The translations under genes and the position numbers were made by a program. Below the pieces are notes generated by a model. That model saw only the letters and a list, made by a program, of their open reading frames with translations, ran no database searches and was not told where the DNA came from. A DNA stretch of 14,875 bases from M3007 sp964539805. GTDB taxonomy: Bacteria; Bacteroidota; Bacteroidia; Chitinophagales; Saprospiraceae. Shown here piece after piece: positions 6,621-14,642 of this stretch (positions are counted from its first letter, which is position 1; each line of letters opens with the position of its first letter). The stretch spans positions 1 through 14,875 of the forward strand of contig CAZIKN010000132.1 of assembly GCA_964539805.1 (NCBI GenBank). The letters run 5' to 3'.

Positions 6621-7065
6621 TGTCACCAAAATGAGCAACGTGATTAAGAATAATATGGCCAAACAAACAATGATCCTTTGAACAACAAAAACCAATGAAT
6701 ATCTTCTCTTGAAAAACCTGTGACAACAATTTTCTCTTTTTTGCCAAACCAAGGACGACAATTTTCACCGGAAAAACAATGAAAGCAGTTTTCAACATTC
6801 AGACAACCAGACAATTGACCCTCTTGAAGCAACATGAAGCATTCTTTCAAGATTCAGACAACCGTGAAACCAATTTTATTTAAGTCCCAATCGCCCAAAG
6901 AAAACATTCTTCCCATTTTTTAACCAAAAATTCAACAGTCGAAATCATCATGAGAAACACATTGTACACCGAAACAAGCAACCCGATAAGACCATTGGCC
7001 CCAAAAACCCAACCACCCTGATGAACTAAGCCAAAGGAGTGAATGATCATCCCCTGCATTCGTTT
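6621..7065 (+). other. Gene-free A/C-rich stretch, possible non-coding RNA or long leader
   Basis: I see no credible gene on either strand in these 445 bases. The plus strand is rich in A and C. It repeats short degenerate phrases: TTCAGACAACC occurs at 6798 and 6853, and GACAACAATTTTC and GACGACAATTTTC occur near 6722 and 6754. It is bracketed by a promoter-like element on the left and a strong plus-strand terminator on the right, the layout expected of an independent transcript. It does not show the signatures I know for tmRNA, RNase P RNA, SRP RNA or 6S RNA. Minus-strand frames here look like chance translations. Confidence 0.3.
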
Positions 7066-7105
7066 ACGGGCCGCCCTGATAGTCAGGGCGGCCCGTTTAG
7101 TTTTG
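7066..7105 (+). terminator. Strong Rho-independent terminator upstream of the PEP carboxykinase gene
   Basis: A perfect 14-bp GC-rich stem (ACGGGCCGCCCTGA / TCAGGGCGGCCCGT) with loop TAG is followed by TTTAGTTTT on the plus strand. There is no T-tract on the minus strand, so it acts on plus-strand transcripts. The only candidate transcripts it could end are the orphan ORF at 6196-6573 or the non-coding stretch beginning near 6626. Confidence 0.8.
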
Positions 7106-7150
7106 TATGATAATCTCAAATGTGAAATTGTTGAAAAATAGCGCAACACT

Positions 7151-7199
7151 TTGTCACACTTATTAAACCCTTGTAGGTATTTTTGCACGCCCTGTACAG
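7151..7199 (+). promoter_or_regulatory. Promoter of the PEP carboxykinase gene with CTGTACAG at the start site
   Basis: TTG (7151-7153) and a perfect -7 element TATTTTTG (7178-7185) are spaced by 24 bases, slightly long. The palindrome CTGTACAG (7192-7199) sits where transcription should begin and is followed by a second half-like TTTTGTACA. The same palindrome follows the -7 box of the START gene. This leaves a leader of about 45 bases before the ATG at 7238. Confidence 0.5.
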
Positions 7200-7237
7200 T
7201 TTTGTACATTCAACCTATAATCAAATTATTTATTAAC

Positions 7238-9082
7238 ATGAAATTACAGTCCGTAAAAAACATCTCACACAAGGAATTGCTCCAATGGGTCAGCGATGTG
7301 GCGGAACATTGCAAGCCTGACTATATTCACTGGTGTGACGGTTCGGAAGAGGAGTACACGCAAGTTTGTGATCTTTTAGTGGAAAAAGGCACGTTTATTC
7401 GACTGAATAAAGAAAAAAGGCCTAACAGCTTTGCCTGTTTCTCTGACCCGAGTGATGTGGCCCGTGTGGAAGATCGCACCTATATATGTAGCCTCCGCAA
7501 AGAGGATGCTGGACCAACGAACAATTGGGTTTCGCCAAAGGAGATGAAAGCGACCCTCAAACCGCTTTTTGATGGCTGTATGAAAGGGCGTACCATGTAC
7601 GTAATACCTTTTAGCATGGGGCCTATTGGCTCACCATTGGCTCAGATTGGCGTGCAGGTTACCGATTCGGAATATGTTGTAGTCAACATGAAAATCATGA
7701 CCCGCATGGGCGATAAGGTGCTGGATGTGCTAGGTGATGAAGGGGAGTTTGTAAAATGCCTGCATTCTGTTGGTGCACCACTTGCTGATGGCCAGGAAGA
7801 CAGCAAATGGCCATGCAACCCGACGGTAAAGTATATTGTGCATTACCCGGAGGAGCGCTCCATCATGTCCTATGGATCGGGCTATGGCGGCAATGCGCTG
7901 TTGGGCAAAAAATGTTTTGCCCTTCGTATCGCCTCTTCCATGGCCAACGATGAAGGTTGGTTGGCGGAGCACATGCTTATTTTGGGCGCCGAAAGCCCAC
8001 AAGGTGAAAAGACTTATGTCGCTGCGGCTTTCCCAAGCGCCTGTGGCAAAACTAATTTTGCCATGCTTATTCCTCCGAAAGCGTTTGATGGATGGAAAAT
8101 AACCACTGTGGGAGATGATATAGCCTGGCTTAAACCCAACGAGGATGGCCGTTTGTTTGCTATCAATCCTGAAGCCGGTTATTTTGGCGTTGCGCCTGGC
8201 ACCAATGAAAAAACCAACCCCAACGCCATGGCAACCATCAGCAAAAATACTATTTTTACCAATGTTGCCGTCACCCCAGACGGTGATGTATGGTGGGAAG
8301 GCATGACCAAACAGGTGCCCGACGGGCTTACCGATTGGCGCGGCATGCCCTATGACAAAAGTAGCGGAAAGCCCGCTGCCCACCCCAACGCGCGATTCAC
8401 TGCTCCAGCCTCCCAAAATCCGGTCATTGACCCTCGTGCAGAGGATCCCAATGGCGTGCGCATCAGGGCCTTCATCTTTGGCGGCAGAAGGAGCACCACC
8501 GTGCCCTTGGTATATCAGGCATTTAACTGGAATTTTGGCGTGTACTTAGCCTCCACAATGGGTTCTGAAATGACCGCGGCTGCCTTCGGCGAGTTGGGTA
8601 AGGTGCGCCGAGATCCGTTTGCCATGTTGCCTTTCTGCGGTTATCACATGGCGGATTATTTCAATCACTGGCTTGATTTTGGGCGTACACTCCAAAGTCC
8701 TCCACGTATTTTTGGCGTCAATTGGTTCAGAAAAGATGAAGAAGGCAATTTCTTGTGGCCGGGCTTTGGTGACAACATGCGCGTATTGAAATGGGTCATA
8801 GATCGCGTTCGTGGCCGTGCCAACGCCGTTGAAAGCCCCATTGGCTGGATGCCACGCTATGAAAATATGGATTGGGCCGGGTCAGATTTTAGCCAAGCTG
8901 ATTTTGACAAGATTATGACCATCAATCGGGAAGATTGGAAGACTGAACTCCTTGCACATGAGGAATTGTTTGAGCGTATGTATGACAAATTGCCAAAAGA
9001 ATTTTTGTTTATGCGGCAATTGTTGCTCTCCGCACTCTGGCGCTCACCCGAAAATTGGAGCATGGAGCACGACGAAGCGTAG
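7238..9082 (+). CDS. pckG: Phosphoenolpyruvate carboxykinase (GTP)
   Basis: It converts oxaloacetate and GTP to phosphoenolpyruvate, CO2 and GDP, the entry step of gluconeogenesis in the cytoplasm. From ATG at 7238 the protein has 614 residues, the usual length of the GTP-dependent class and longer than ATP-type PckA. Diagnostic features are YGSGYGGNALLGKKC (about 212-226), the P-loop FPSACGKTN with Cys269, Lys271 and Thr272 (the reactive cysteine is typical of GTP enzymes), and the kinase-2 motif GDDIAW (292-297). A frame-extending TTG at 7151 lies upstream of the -7 box and is therefore not the start. The gene is a single unit with its own promoter and its own terminator at 9125. Confidence 0.95.
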   Translation: MKLQSVKNISHKELLQWVSDVAEHCKPDYIHWCDGSEEEYTQVCDLLVEKGTFIRLNKEKRPNSFACFSDPSDVARVEDRTYICSLRKEDAGPTNNWVSPKEMKATLKPLFDGCMKGRTMYVIPFSMGPIGSPLAQIGVQVTDSEYVVVNMKIMTRMGDKVLDVLGDEGEFVKCLHSVGAPLADGQEDSKWPCNPTVKYIVHYPEERSIMSYGSGYGGNALLGKKCFALRIASSMANDEGWLAEHMLILGAESPQGEKTYVAAAFPSACGKTNFAMLIPPKAFDGWKITTVGDDIAWLKPNEDGRLFAINPEAGYFGVAPGTNEKTNPNAMATISKNTIFTNVAVTPDGDVWWEGMTKQVPDGLTDWRGMPYDKSSGKPAAHPNARFTAPASQNPVIDPRAEDPNGVRIRAFIFGGRRSTTVPLVYQAFNWNFGVYLASTMGSEMTAAAFGELGKVRRDPFAMLPFCGYHMADYFNHWLDFGRTLQSPPRIFGVNWFRKDEEGNFLWPGFGDNMRVLKWVIDRVRGRANAVESPIGWMPRYENMDWAGSDFSQADFDKIMTINREDWKTELLAHEELFERMYDKLPKEFLFMRQLLLSALWRSPENWSMEHDEA

Positions 9083-9124
9083 GAATCATTAGGCTTTTCA
9101 AATATTAATTTTATATGATATGAT

Positions 9125-9159
9125 TAGGGCGCGATGCTTCATCGCGTCCTATTTGTTTT
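9125..9159 (+). terminator. Rho-independent terminator of the PEP carboxykinase gene
   Basis: The stem TAGGGCGCGATG / CATCGCGTCCTA (12 bp with one G-T pair) with loop CTT is followed by TTTGTTTT. It lies 42 bases after the pckG stop codon. Confidence 0.85.
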
Positions 9160-9219
9160 AAGAAGCGTACTTAACGGCCTTAACGTTTCAACTGTACCCA
9201 TCATTCAAAACCAAAACAC

Positions 9220-9227
9220 TACTTTTG
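9220..9227 (+). promoter_or_regulatory. Candidate -7 box immediately before polA
   Basis: TACTTTTG matches TAnnTTTG exactly and ends four bases before the polA ATG. If used, the transcript would begin at or next to the start codon, giving a leaderless message. No TTG is found at the proper distance upstream, so support is weak. Confidence 0.3.
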
Positions 9228-9231
9228 CCAC

Positions 9232-12129
9232 ATGGTAAAAAAACTATTCCTTCTTGACGGTCACGCGCTAATCTATCGCGCCCATTTTGCATTTATTACC
9301 CGCCCACTAATTAACTCCAAAGGCTGGAATGTGTCCGCCGTGCAAGGCTTCATGCGCACCATGTGGGATATGATGCAGTCCGAAAAGCCCACGCACATTG
9401 CAGTTGTATTTGACCCCAAGGGAGGCACCTTCAGGGACAAAAAATTTCCAGAATACAAGGCCAACCGCGAGGCGCAACCAGAGGATATCACCTTTGCTTT
9501 GCCGTGGGTGAACAAAATTGTCAGGGCCATGAATATACCCGTAATTACCATAGCTGACTATGAAGCGGACGATGTGATCGGCACATTGGCGAAACAAGCA
9601 GAAAAGGCTGGCTATCAAACTTTTATGGTAACGCCAGACAAAGATTACGGACAATTGGTCTCCGATAATATTTTCGTGTACAAACCCAGTAAGGGCGGTG
9701 ACCCGGCTGAGAAATGGGGCGTCAAAGAAGTTTGTGAAAAATGGGGCATCAAACGTGTGGATCAGGTTGTTGACATGCTGGCACTGATGGGTGACTCCGT
9801 TGACAATATCCCTGGCTTGCCCGGTATTGGGGAGAAAACAGCGGCAAAACTGCTGGAAGAATATGACAACGTGGAAAATTTGTTGGCCAATGCGGATAAA
9901 CTCAAGGGCAAACAGCAAGAAATCGTCAAAAACCACCACGAAAAAGCAACTTTGTCCAAATGGTTGGCCACCATTGACCTAAATGCCCCCGTTGAATTTC
10001 ATGAAAAGGATTTTGAAATAGAACCTTTTGACCGAGAAGCGCTAATCGAAATTTTTAAAGAATTGGAATTTAAAAGCTTAGCGGAGGCCATCCTAAAATC
10101 ATCCTCGTCGCCCATCAGTCAAAACGATAAACAGAATAGCTCAGGCCCACAGGCTGTTACATCCAAAAAAAGCCAAGCCAAAACCGCATCTACCGGTGCT
10201 GGCACGCAAGGCTCATTGTTTGATCAATTGCCCGATGAAGCAGCAGCAACTTCAAATACGGTACAAGATGGACAGGAGCATCCGCCCTCTGTTCGGGGCG
10301 CCCATCATATCCACAATACGGAACACGTTTACCATTTGGTAGATAGCCCCGAAAAACGTACGGCGCTGATTGGCTTACTCCTTCAGTCAAAGGCCATTTC
10401 CTATGATTCAGAAACCACTCATATTGAGGCCCCGCAGGCGGATTTGGTAGGTTTTTCTTTTGCCATTCGCCCTCATGAGGCTTGGTATGTGCCTATTCCG
10501 GCAGATCGAAATGAGGCGCAGCAAATTGTGGAAGCATTCAGGCCTATTTTTGAAAACGAACAAATAGAAAAAATTGGTCAAAACCTAAAATACGATGCTA
10601 TTGTCCTGAAAAACTACAACTGTGAACTCAGAGGCCCCTATTGGGATACCATGCTGGCACACTATCTTTTGGAGCCCGAACTTCGCCATAACATGAACTA
10701 CATGGCGGAAACCCTGCTCAATTACTCCCCTGTCAAAATAGAAGAACTGATCGGAGAAAAAAAAGCAGGCAAGCCGCAGATCACAATGCGCGATGTGCCC
10801 TTGGAGAAAATAAAAGAATACGCCGGAGAAGATGCCGACATAACGCTGCGGTTAAGGGATGTGCTCAAACCCCGCCTGGAAGACAGTGGTGCCCATTTAT
10901 TGGAACTTTTTGAGCGCGTTGAAACCCCTTTGGTCAAAGTGCTTACAGATATTGAGCACGCCGGGGTGCGGATAGATCCCGTTTTTTTAAAGGAATATTC
11001 GGGAGAGTTGGCTGAAAAAATTGTGGCCCTGGAAGACAAAATATTGAAAGAAGCGGGCTTTAATTTTAATATAGCCAGCCCCAAGCAGGTCGGCGAAGCC
11101 TTATTCGATCAACTGAGGCTCCCCTACCCCGGAAAAAAAATGAAAAGTGGCCAATACTCCACGGATGAAGAAGTATTGTCCGAATTGGCCATCAATCACC
11201 CCATCTGTGCCGATATTTTGGAACACAGGGGCCTGATGAAATTAAAAAGTACCTACGTTGATGCCTTGCCCGCCTTGATTAATCCGCGCACAGGTCGCGT
11301 TCACTCCTCCTTCAATCAAGCCTTGGTGGCGTCCGGCCGTTTGAGCAGTCAAAACCCCAACCTCCAAAACATACCCATTAAAACCGCCGAAGGACGCAAA
11401 GTGCGGGAAGCATTTATTCCGCGCGATGCAGATCACCTTATTCTGAGTGCCGACTATTCACAAATTGAACTGCGCCTGATTGCTGAGATCAGCGGCGACG
11501 AAGCCATGTTGGAGGCCTTTCAAAAAAACTTGGATATCCATACCGCAACTGCGGCAAAAGTGTACGGGGTTGCTTTGGATCAGGTGAGCAGTGAGCAGCG
11601 TCGCGCTGCCAAAACGGTTAATTTTAGCATCATTTATGGCGCAGGAGCCAGCAATCTGAGCCAACAGCTCGGCATTAAACGCACTGAAGCCAAAGAATTG
11701 ATTGACAATTATTTCCGTGAATATTCCGGTTTAAAAACCTACATGACCAAGATCGTGGAATTTGCCCGGGCGCACGGCTATGTGGAAACAAAATTAGGTC
11801 GCCGCCGCTACCTGCGTGACATCAACTCGGGCAATGGTATGATGCGCAGCATGAGCGAACGCATTGCCATCAATACACCCATTCAAGGCTCAGCAGCCGA
11901 TCTGATAAAGGTTGCCATGATCAATATTCGTGAGGCCATGCGGGAAAAAGGCTTCAGGTCACAAATGATCCTACAAGTACACGACGAATTGGTATTTGAT
12001 GTGCGCAAGAATGAATTAGAAGATATGAAGGTATTGGTTTTTGACAAAATGACTACCGCCCTGCCCAACCTGAAAGTGCCCATTTTAGTGGAGATTGGCG
12101 TAGGTGAAAACTGGTTGGAAGCACACTGA
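9232..12129 (+). CDS. polA: DNA polymerase I
   Basis: This repair and Okazaki-fragment polymerase has 965 residues, slightly longer than the 928 of E. coli. The 5'-nuclease domain (about 1-300) shows LLDGHALIYRA, EADDVIGTLA, TPDKDYGQL and the helix-hairpin-helix GLPGIGEKTAAKLL. A Ser/Gln/Ala-rich linker (about 288-345) follows. The 3'-5' exonuclease keeps its metal ligands: Asp392 and Glu394 in DSE, and Tyr530/Asp534 in YAGED, so proofreading is probably active, unlike in Taq. In the polymerase domain, Asp741 (DYSQIELR) and Asp918 (HDELVFD) are the catalytic carboxylates, and Lys794, Phe798 and Tyr802 form the O-helix (RRAAKTVNFSIIYG). The gene is preceded by the pckG terminator and converges on the TIR-TPR-SDR gene with two bases between stop codons and no terminator between them. 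Confidence 0.97.
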   Translation: MVKKLFLLDGHALIYRAHFAFITRPLINSKGWNVSAVQGFMRTMWDMMQSEKPTHIAVVFDPKGGTFRDKKFPEYKANREAQPEDITFALPWVNKIVRAMNIPVITIADYEADDVIGTLAKQAEKAGYQTFMVTPDKDYGQLVSDNIFVYKPSKGGDPAEKWGVKEVCEKWGIKRVDQVVDMLALMGDSVDNIPGLPGIGEKTAAKLLEEYDNVENLLANADKLKGKQQEIVKNHHEKATLSKWLATIDLNAPVEFHEKDFEIEPFDREALIEIFKELEFKSLAEAILKSSSSPISQNDKQNSSGPQAVTSKKSQAKTASTGAGTQGSLFDQLPDEAAATSNTVQDGQEHPPSVRGAHHIHNTEHVYHLVDSPEKRTALIGLLLQSKAISYDSETTHIEAPQADLVGFSFAIRPHEAWYVPIPADRNEAQQIVEAFRPIFENEQIEKIGQNLKYDAIVLKNYNCELRGPYWDTMLAHYLLEPELRHNMNYMAETLLNYSPVKIEELIGEKKAGKPQITMRDVPLEKIKEYAGEDADITLRLRDVLKPRLEDSGAHLLELFERVETPLVKVLTDIEHAGVRIDPVFLKEYSGELAEKIVALEDKILKEAGFNFNIASPKQVGEALFDQLRLPYPGKKMKSGQYSTDEEVLSELAINHPICADILEHRGLMKLKSTYVDALPALINPRTGRVHSSFNQALVASGRLSSQNPNLQNIPIKTAEGRKVREAFIPRDADHLILSADYSQIELRLIAEISGDEAMLEAFQKNLDIHTATAAKVYGVALDQVSSEQRRAAKTVNFSIIYGAGASNLSQQLGIKRTEAKELIDNYFREYSGLKTYMTKIVEFARAHGYVETKLGRRRYLRDINSGNGMMRSMSERIAINTPIQGSAADLIKVAMINIREAMREKGFRSQMILQVHDELVFDVRKNELEDMKVLVFDKMTTALPNLKVPILVEIGVGENWLEAH

Positions 12130-12131
12130 TC

Positions 12132-14360
12132 TTATCGTCCGGAACGATCTATCAGCATGGAAGAGGCTTGTTGTGAGGCAAACATCCACACGTCCTGAAT
12201 ATTGACGTGGGCTGGTCGTGTAGCCATGAAGTAAATTACTTCCGCCACATCAGATGCTTTTAAGGGTTGAAAATTGTCATAAATCTTGGCTCTTTCCTGA
12301 TCGCCATCAAAACGCGTGATCGCAAACTCTGTTTCTTCAACATGTCCGGGGCTTACCTGACTTACCCTTACATTATGGGTGTACAAATCCATGCGCATGG
12401 CGCGGGTAAGTGCATCCACGGCGAATTTGGTTGCACAATAAACGTTGCCATTAGGATATGTTTCCTTTCCGGCGCTACTGCCTACATTGATGATGTGCCC
12501 GCGTTTGCGTTGCACCATACCCGGCACGATTGCCCGTGTGACATATAACAGGCCTTTGACATTTGTATCAATCATGGTTTCCCAGTGATCCAAACTACCC
12601 TCATGGATAGGAGAAAGGCCTTTTGCCAGACCTGCATTATTGATTAAAATATCAATCTCTTGCCATGATTCAGGCAATTGTGCCAATACATGTTGCACTG
12701 TCGCCTGATCCCGAATGTCAAAGGGCAGCATCAATACATCATTGCTGCTCTTGCGCTCCAATTGGGTTTTTAATTCACTAAGACGATCTGCCCGGCGACC
12801 TGTAAGAATCAGGCGATGGCCATATTGGGCAAAGTGTTCGGCTGTAGCACGGCCAATGCCAGAAGTAGCTCCGGTAATCAGGATAGTAAGAACACTCCGG
12901 GCTGTAACTCCGGGGCTTTCCTTTGTTGTATCAGTACTCCTCTCCTGTTCATTTTGGGGTGTTTCCCGGTCTTTATCTACTTGTTTAAGTTCTATCTTGG
13001 CCGTAGGCAAATAAAGCGCGTCCAATTCGGTTGTACGCAAATAGGGAGCCAGTTGAATGGCCCTTATATAATGTTGGGCAGCACTGTCCCGTTGTTGATT
13101 TTGCCAATCCCAATCCGCCAGACCTATCATCACCTCTGCATCTTCAGGATTGATTTCCAATGCTTTATGCAGATACACCGCTGCGGTTTCTTTATAATCC
13201 CTCAAGTGTTCAATTGTCATCAAGCCCAATTTACGATATATGTTGGGAAACGTCGGATCAAGTTCTGCTGCTCGATCCCAACAGTATTTTGCAAACAGAT
13301 AATCTCCCTTTTCTGCTGCCATATCCCCCATGAGGTCATAAGATTTGGCTTCATTTTCGGCTTCGCTTGGGCTTTGTGGGAGCGATGGCACAGCCTGTGT
13401 TTCCGGCTTAGGATTAGCCAACTTTTCCACATGTGCCCGTGCATTCTCGGCCTCTTTTTTCAGTTCTTCGTTGTCGGGGTATTCTTCTTCGGCTAAACTG
13501 AAAAGTTCCAGCCCTTGGGTAGTGTGCCCTTGGTTGACCCAAAACCAAGCATCTCTGATCATCGCCTTGACATCAGCTTCGGGCAGTTCTGCCGGCTCGG
13601 AAAGGAGATTATCCTGCAATGGGAGCAAATGCGCCGGCTCATCAGGCATTTCAGTGGGCAATTCATCCTGAGACAAACTTATGCTATCCAGCAAATGCTC
13701 GATTTCAGAAAAATGGGCCTCTTTGTTTGTGTAATTTGTGCTTTCCGGTTCTGGATCGGTTGGAGTGTTTAGTGTAGCGTTTTTGGCATTGACATAGGTT
13801 TCATGCCATGATTGAAGGCCTGTTTTATGAAAAAACAATGCATAGTCATTTGCTGTAAATTGTGACCACGCTACGGGATCAGCATCTTTCAAAAGACTAA
13901 TAACATCGCCTATTTCATTTGCAATCAATCGCTTAGCGTCCAAAAGGTTTTCAATGGCTACTTTATCATCACCTTGGGCCAGCTGCGCCTTTTCACTTAA
14001 CTCAAGCCATGCATTTTGCCAATAATTCATATATTGTAAGGCATTCACCATACGATCAATATGTGTTGGCACCAGCTTCCCATCATTGTCCTTTCCGTCC
14101 GCTATAACCGGAAAAAGCAAATTTTTGTCTTTAAGTGTTTTTAAGGCATTCAGTAATCCATGCAAACAATCTTTTTCCTTTAATAAATTATCCGTTACCA
14201 GCAACAAAACAGGGTCTTCACTTTGCGCCATACGCTGTGCAAAACTACCATCAGCTTGATGGAGCAATTCAAACGGGATACCAATTCGCCCAAGATCATC
14301 TTGTAATTGATGGGCATATTCGCTATTGGAACGGTGAAAAGCAATTTGAATAGATGTCAT
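12132..14360 (-). CDS. TIR-like / TPR / short-chain dehydrogenase fusion protein
   Basis: The 742-residue protein has three parts. Residues 1-90 look like a TIR fold: IQIAFHRSNSEYA as box 1, PVLLLVTDNLL as the central strand, and an FPVIAD strand. The usual WCxxE is DCLHG here, so the NADase glutamate is missing (Gly68). A helical segment follows to about 190, then an acidic linker. Residues 264-314 are helical and TPR-like, and about 340-441 form three TPR units. Residues 490-742 are a complete classical SDR, most like YdfG. It has TGATSGIG (496-503), GRR (521-523, suggesting NADPH), NNAG (574-577), the tetrad Asn600, Ser628, Tyr641 and Lys645, and SPGHVEETEF. No start codon sits before the SDR, so this is one polypeptide. 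Function is unknown. TPRs suggest a partner protein, and the SDR should be catalytically competent. Confidence 0.85.
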   Translation of the reverse strand: MTSIQIAFHRSNSEYAHQLQDDLGRIGIPFELLHQADGSFAQRMAQSEDPVLLLVTDNLLKEKDCLHGLLNALKTLKDKNLLFPVIADGKDNDGKLVPTHIDRMVNALQYMNYWQNAWLELSEKAQLAQGDDKVAIENLLDAKRLIANEIGDVISLLKDADPVAWSQFTANDYALFFHKTGLQSWHETYVNAKNATLNTPTDPEPESTNYTNKEAHFSEIEHLLDSISLSQDELPTEMPDEPAHLLPLQDNLLSEPAELPEADVKAMIRDAWFWVNQGHTTQGLELFSLAEEEYPDNEELKKEAENARAHVEKLANPKPETQAVPSLPQSPSEAENEAKSYDLMGDMAAEKGDYLFAKYCWDRAAELDPTFPNIYRKLGLMTIEHLRDYKETAAVYLHKALEINPEDAEVMIGLADWDWQNQQRDSAAQHYIRAIQLAPYLRTTELDALYLPTAKIELKQVDKDRETPQNEQERSTDTTKESPGVTARSVLTILITGATSGIGRATAEHFAQYGHRLILTGRRADRLSELKTQLERKSSNDVLMLPFDIRDQATVQHVLAQLPESWQEIDILINNAGLAKGLSPIHEGSLDHWETMIDTNVKGLLYVTRAIVPGMVQRKRGHIINVGSSAGKETYPNGNVYCATKFAVDALTRAMRMDLYTHNVRVSQVSPGHVEETEFAITRFDGDQERAKIYDNFQPLKASDVAEVIYFMATRPAHVNIQDVWMFASQQASSMLIDRSGR

Positions 14361-14395
14361 ATCTGAATCGGACTAAAGATTGGGCTTATTAAGGG

Positions 14396-14403
14396 CAAAT
14401 GTA
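14396..14403 (-). promoter_or_regulatory. Candidate -7 box for the TIR-TPR-SDR gene
   Basis: On the minus strand this reads TACATTTG, an exact TAnnTTTG match. It lies 35 bases upstream of the ATG at 14360. No clear TTG is found about 20 bases further upstream, so the promoter is only half supported. The remaining intergenic sequence to 14563 holds nothing else I can name. Confidence 0.4.
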
Positions 14404-14563
14404 CATCATGGTTTTTGAATAAGCCTACAGCTGTGTATGCAAAGGGCATGCCTGTTTTTTACCCTGATTTAAGTAATTTTGAAAATCACCAGGATTGATT
14501 TACCTGATTTCCAAAGGTTTACAGACAAGAATAGCATCAAAAGCACTTTACGTTGACTATTTC

Positions 14564-14605
14564 AAAAAAACAAAAACGGACAGCCTCTGCAGAGAAGCTG
14601 TCCGT
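14564..14605 (-). terminator. Rho-independent terminator of the T9SS-exported protein gene
   Basis: Read on the minus strand, the stem ACGGACAGC / GCTGTCCGT (9 bp, with inner palindrome CTCTGCAGAG) is followed by TTTTTGTTTTTTT. It lies about 40 bases downstream of the stop codon at 14643. Confidence 0.88.
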
Positions 14606-14642
14606 AAATTCATATCGTTATCCCTTTTTGAGGGAAAAATAT

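Noticed and set aside
6880..7209. Minus-strand 109-codon frame with a hydrophobic segment
   Set aside because: It crosses the perfect terminator hairpin and the pckG promoter. The hydrophobic look follows from reading an A/C-rich strand backwards, so I treat it as chance.
7151..7237. N-terminal extension of PEP carboxykinase from a TTG at 7151
   Set aside because: The extension would cover the -7 promoter box and is not part of the family; the ATG at 7238 gives the normal length.
7730..8416. Long open frame of 228 codons on the minus strand
   Set aside because: It lies wholly opposite the highly conserved PEP carboxykinase and has no recognisable motif; it is a shadow of that gene's codon pattern.
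9307..9939. 210-codon open frame on the minus strand
   Set aside because: It is antisense to the 5'-nuclease domain of polA, whose conserved motifs leave no doubt about the real strand.
12132..12893. Separate SDR gene instead of a fusion
   Set aside because: There is no stop codon between the TPR region and the SDR, and no ATG at the usual position just before the TGATSGIG motif, so a single reading frame is the simpler reading.
12816..13496. 226-codon open frame on the plus strand
   Set aside because: It is antisense to the TPR-SDR part of the fusion gene, is Cys/Phe/Ile-rich in a way typical of reverse-frame translation, and has no supporting context.
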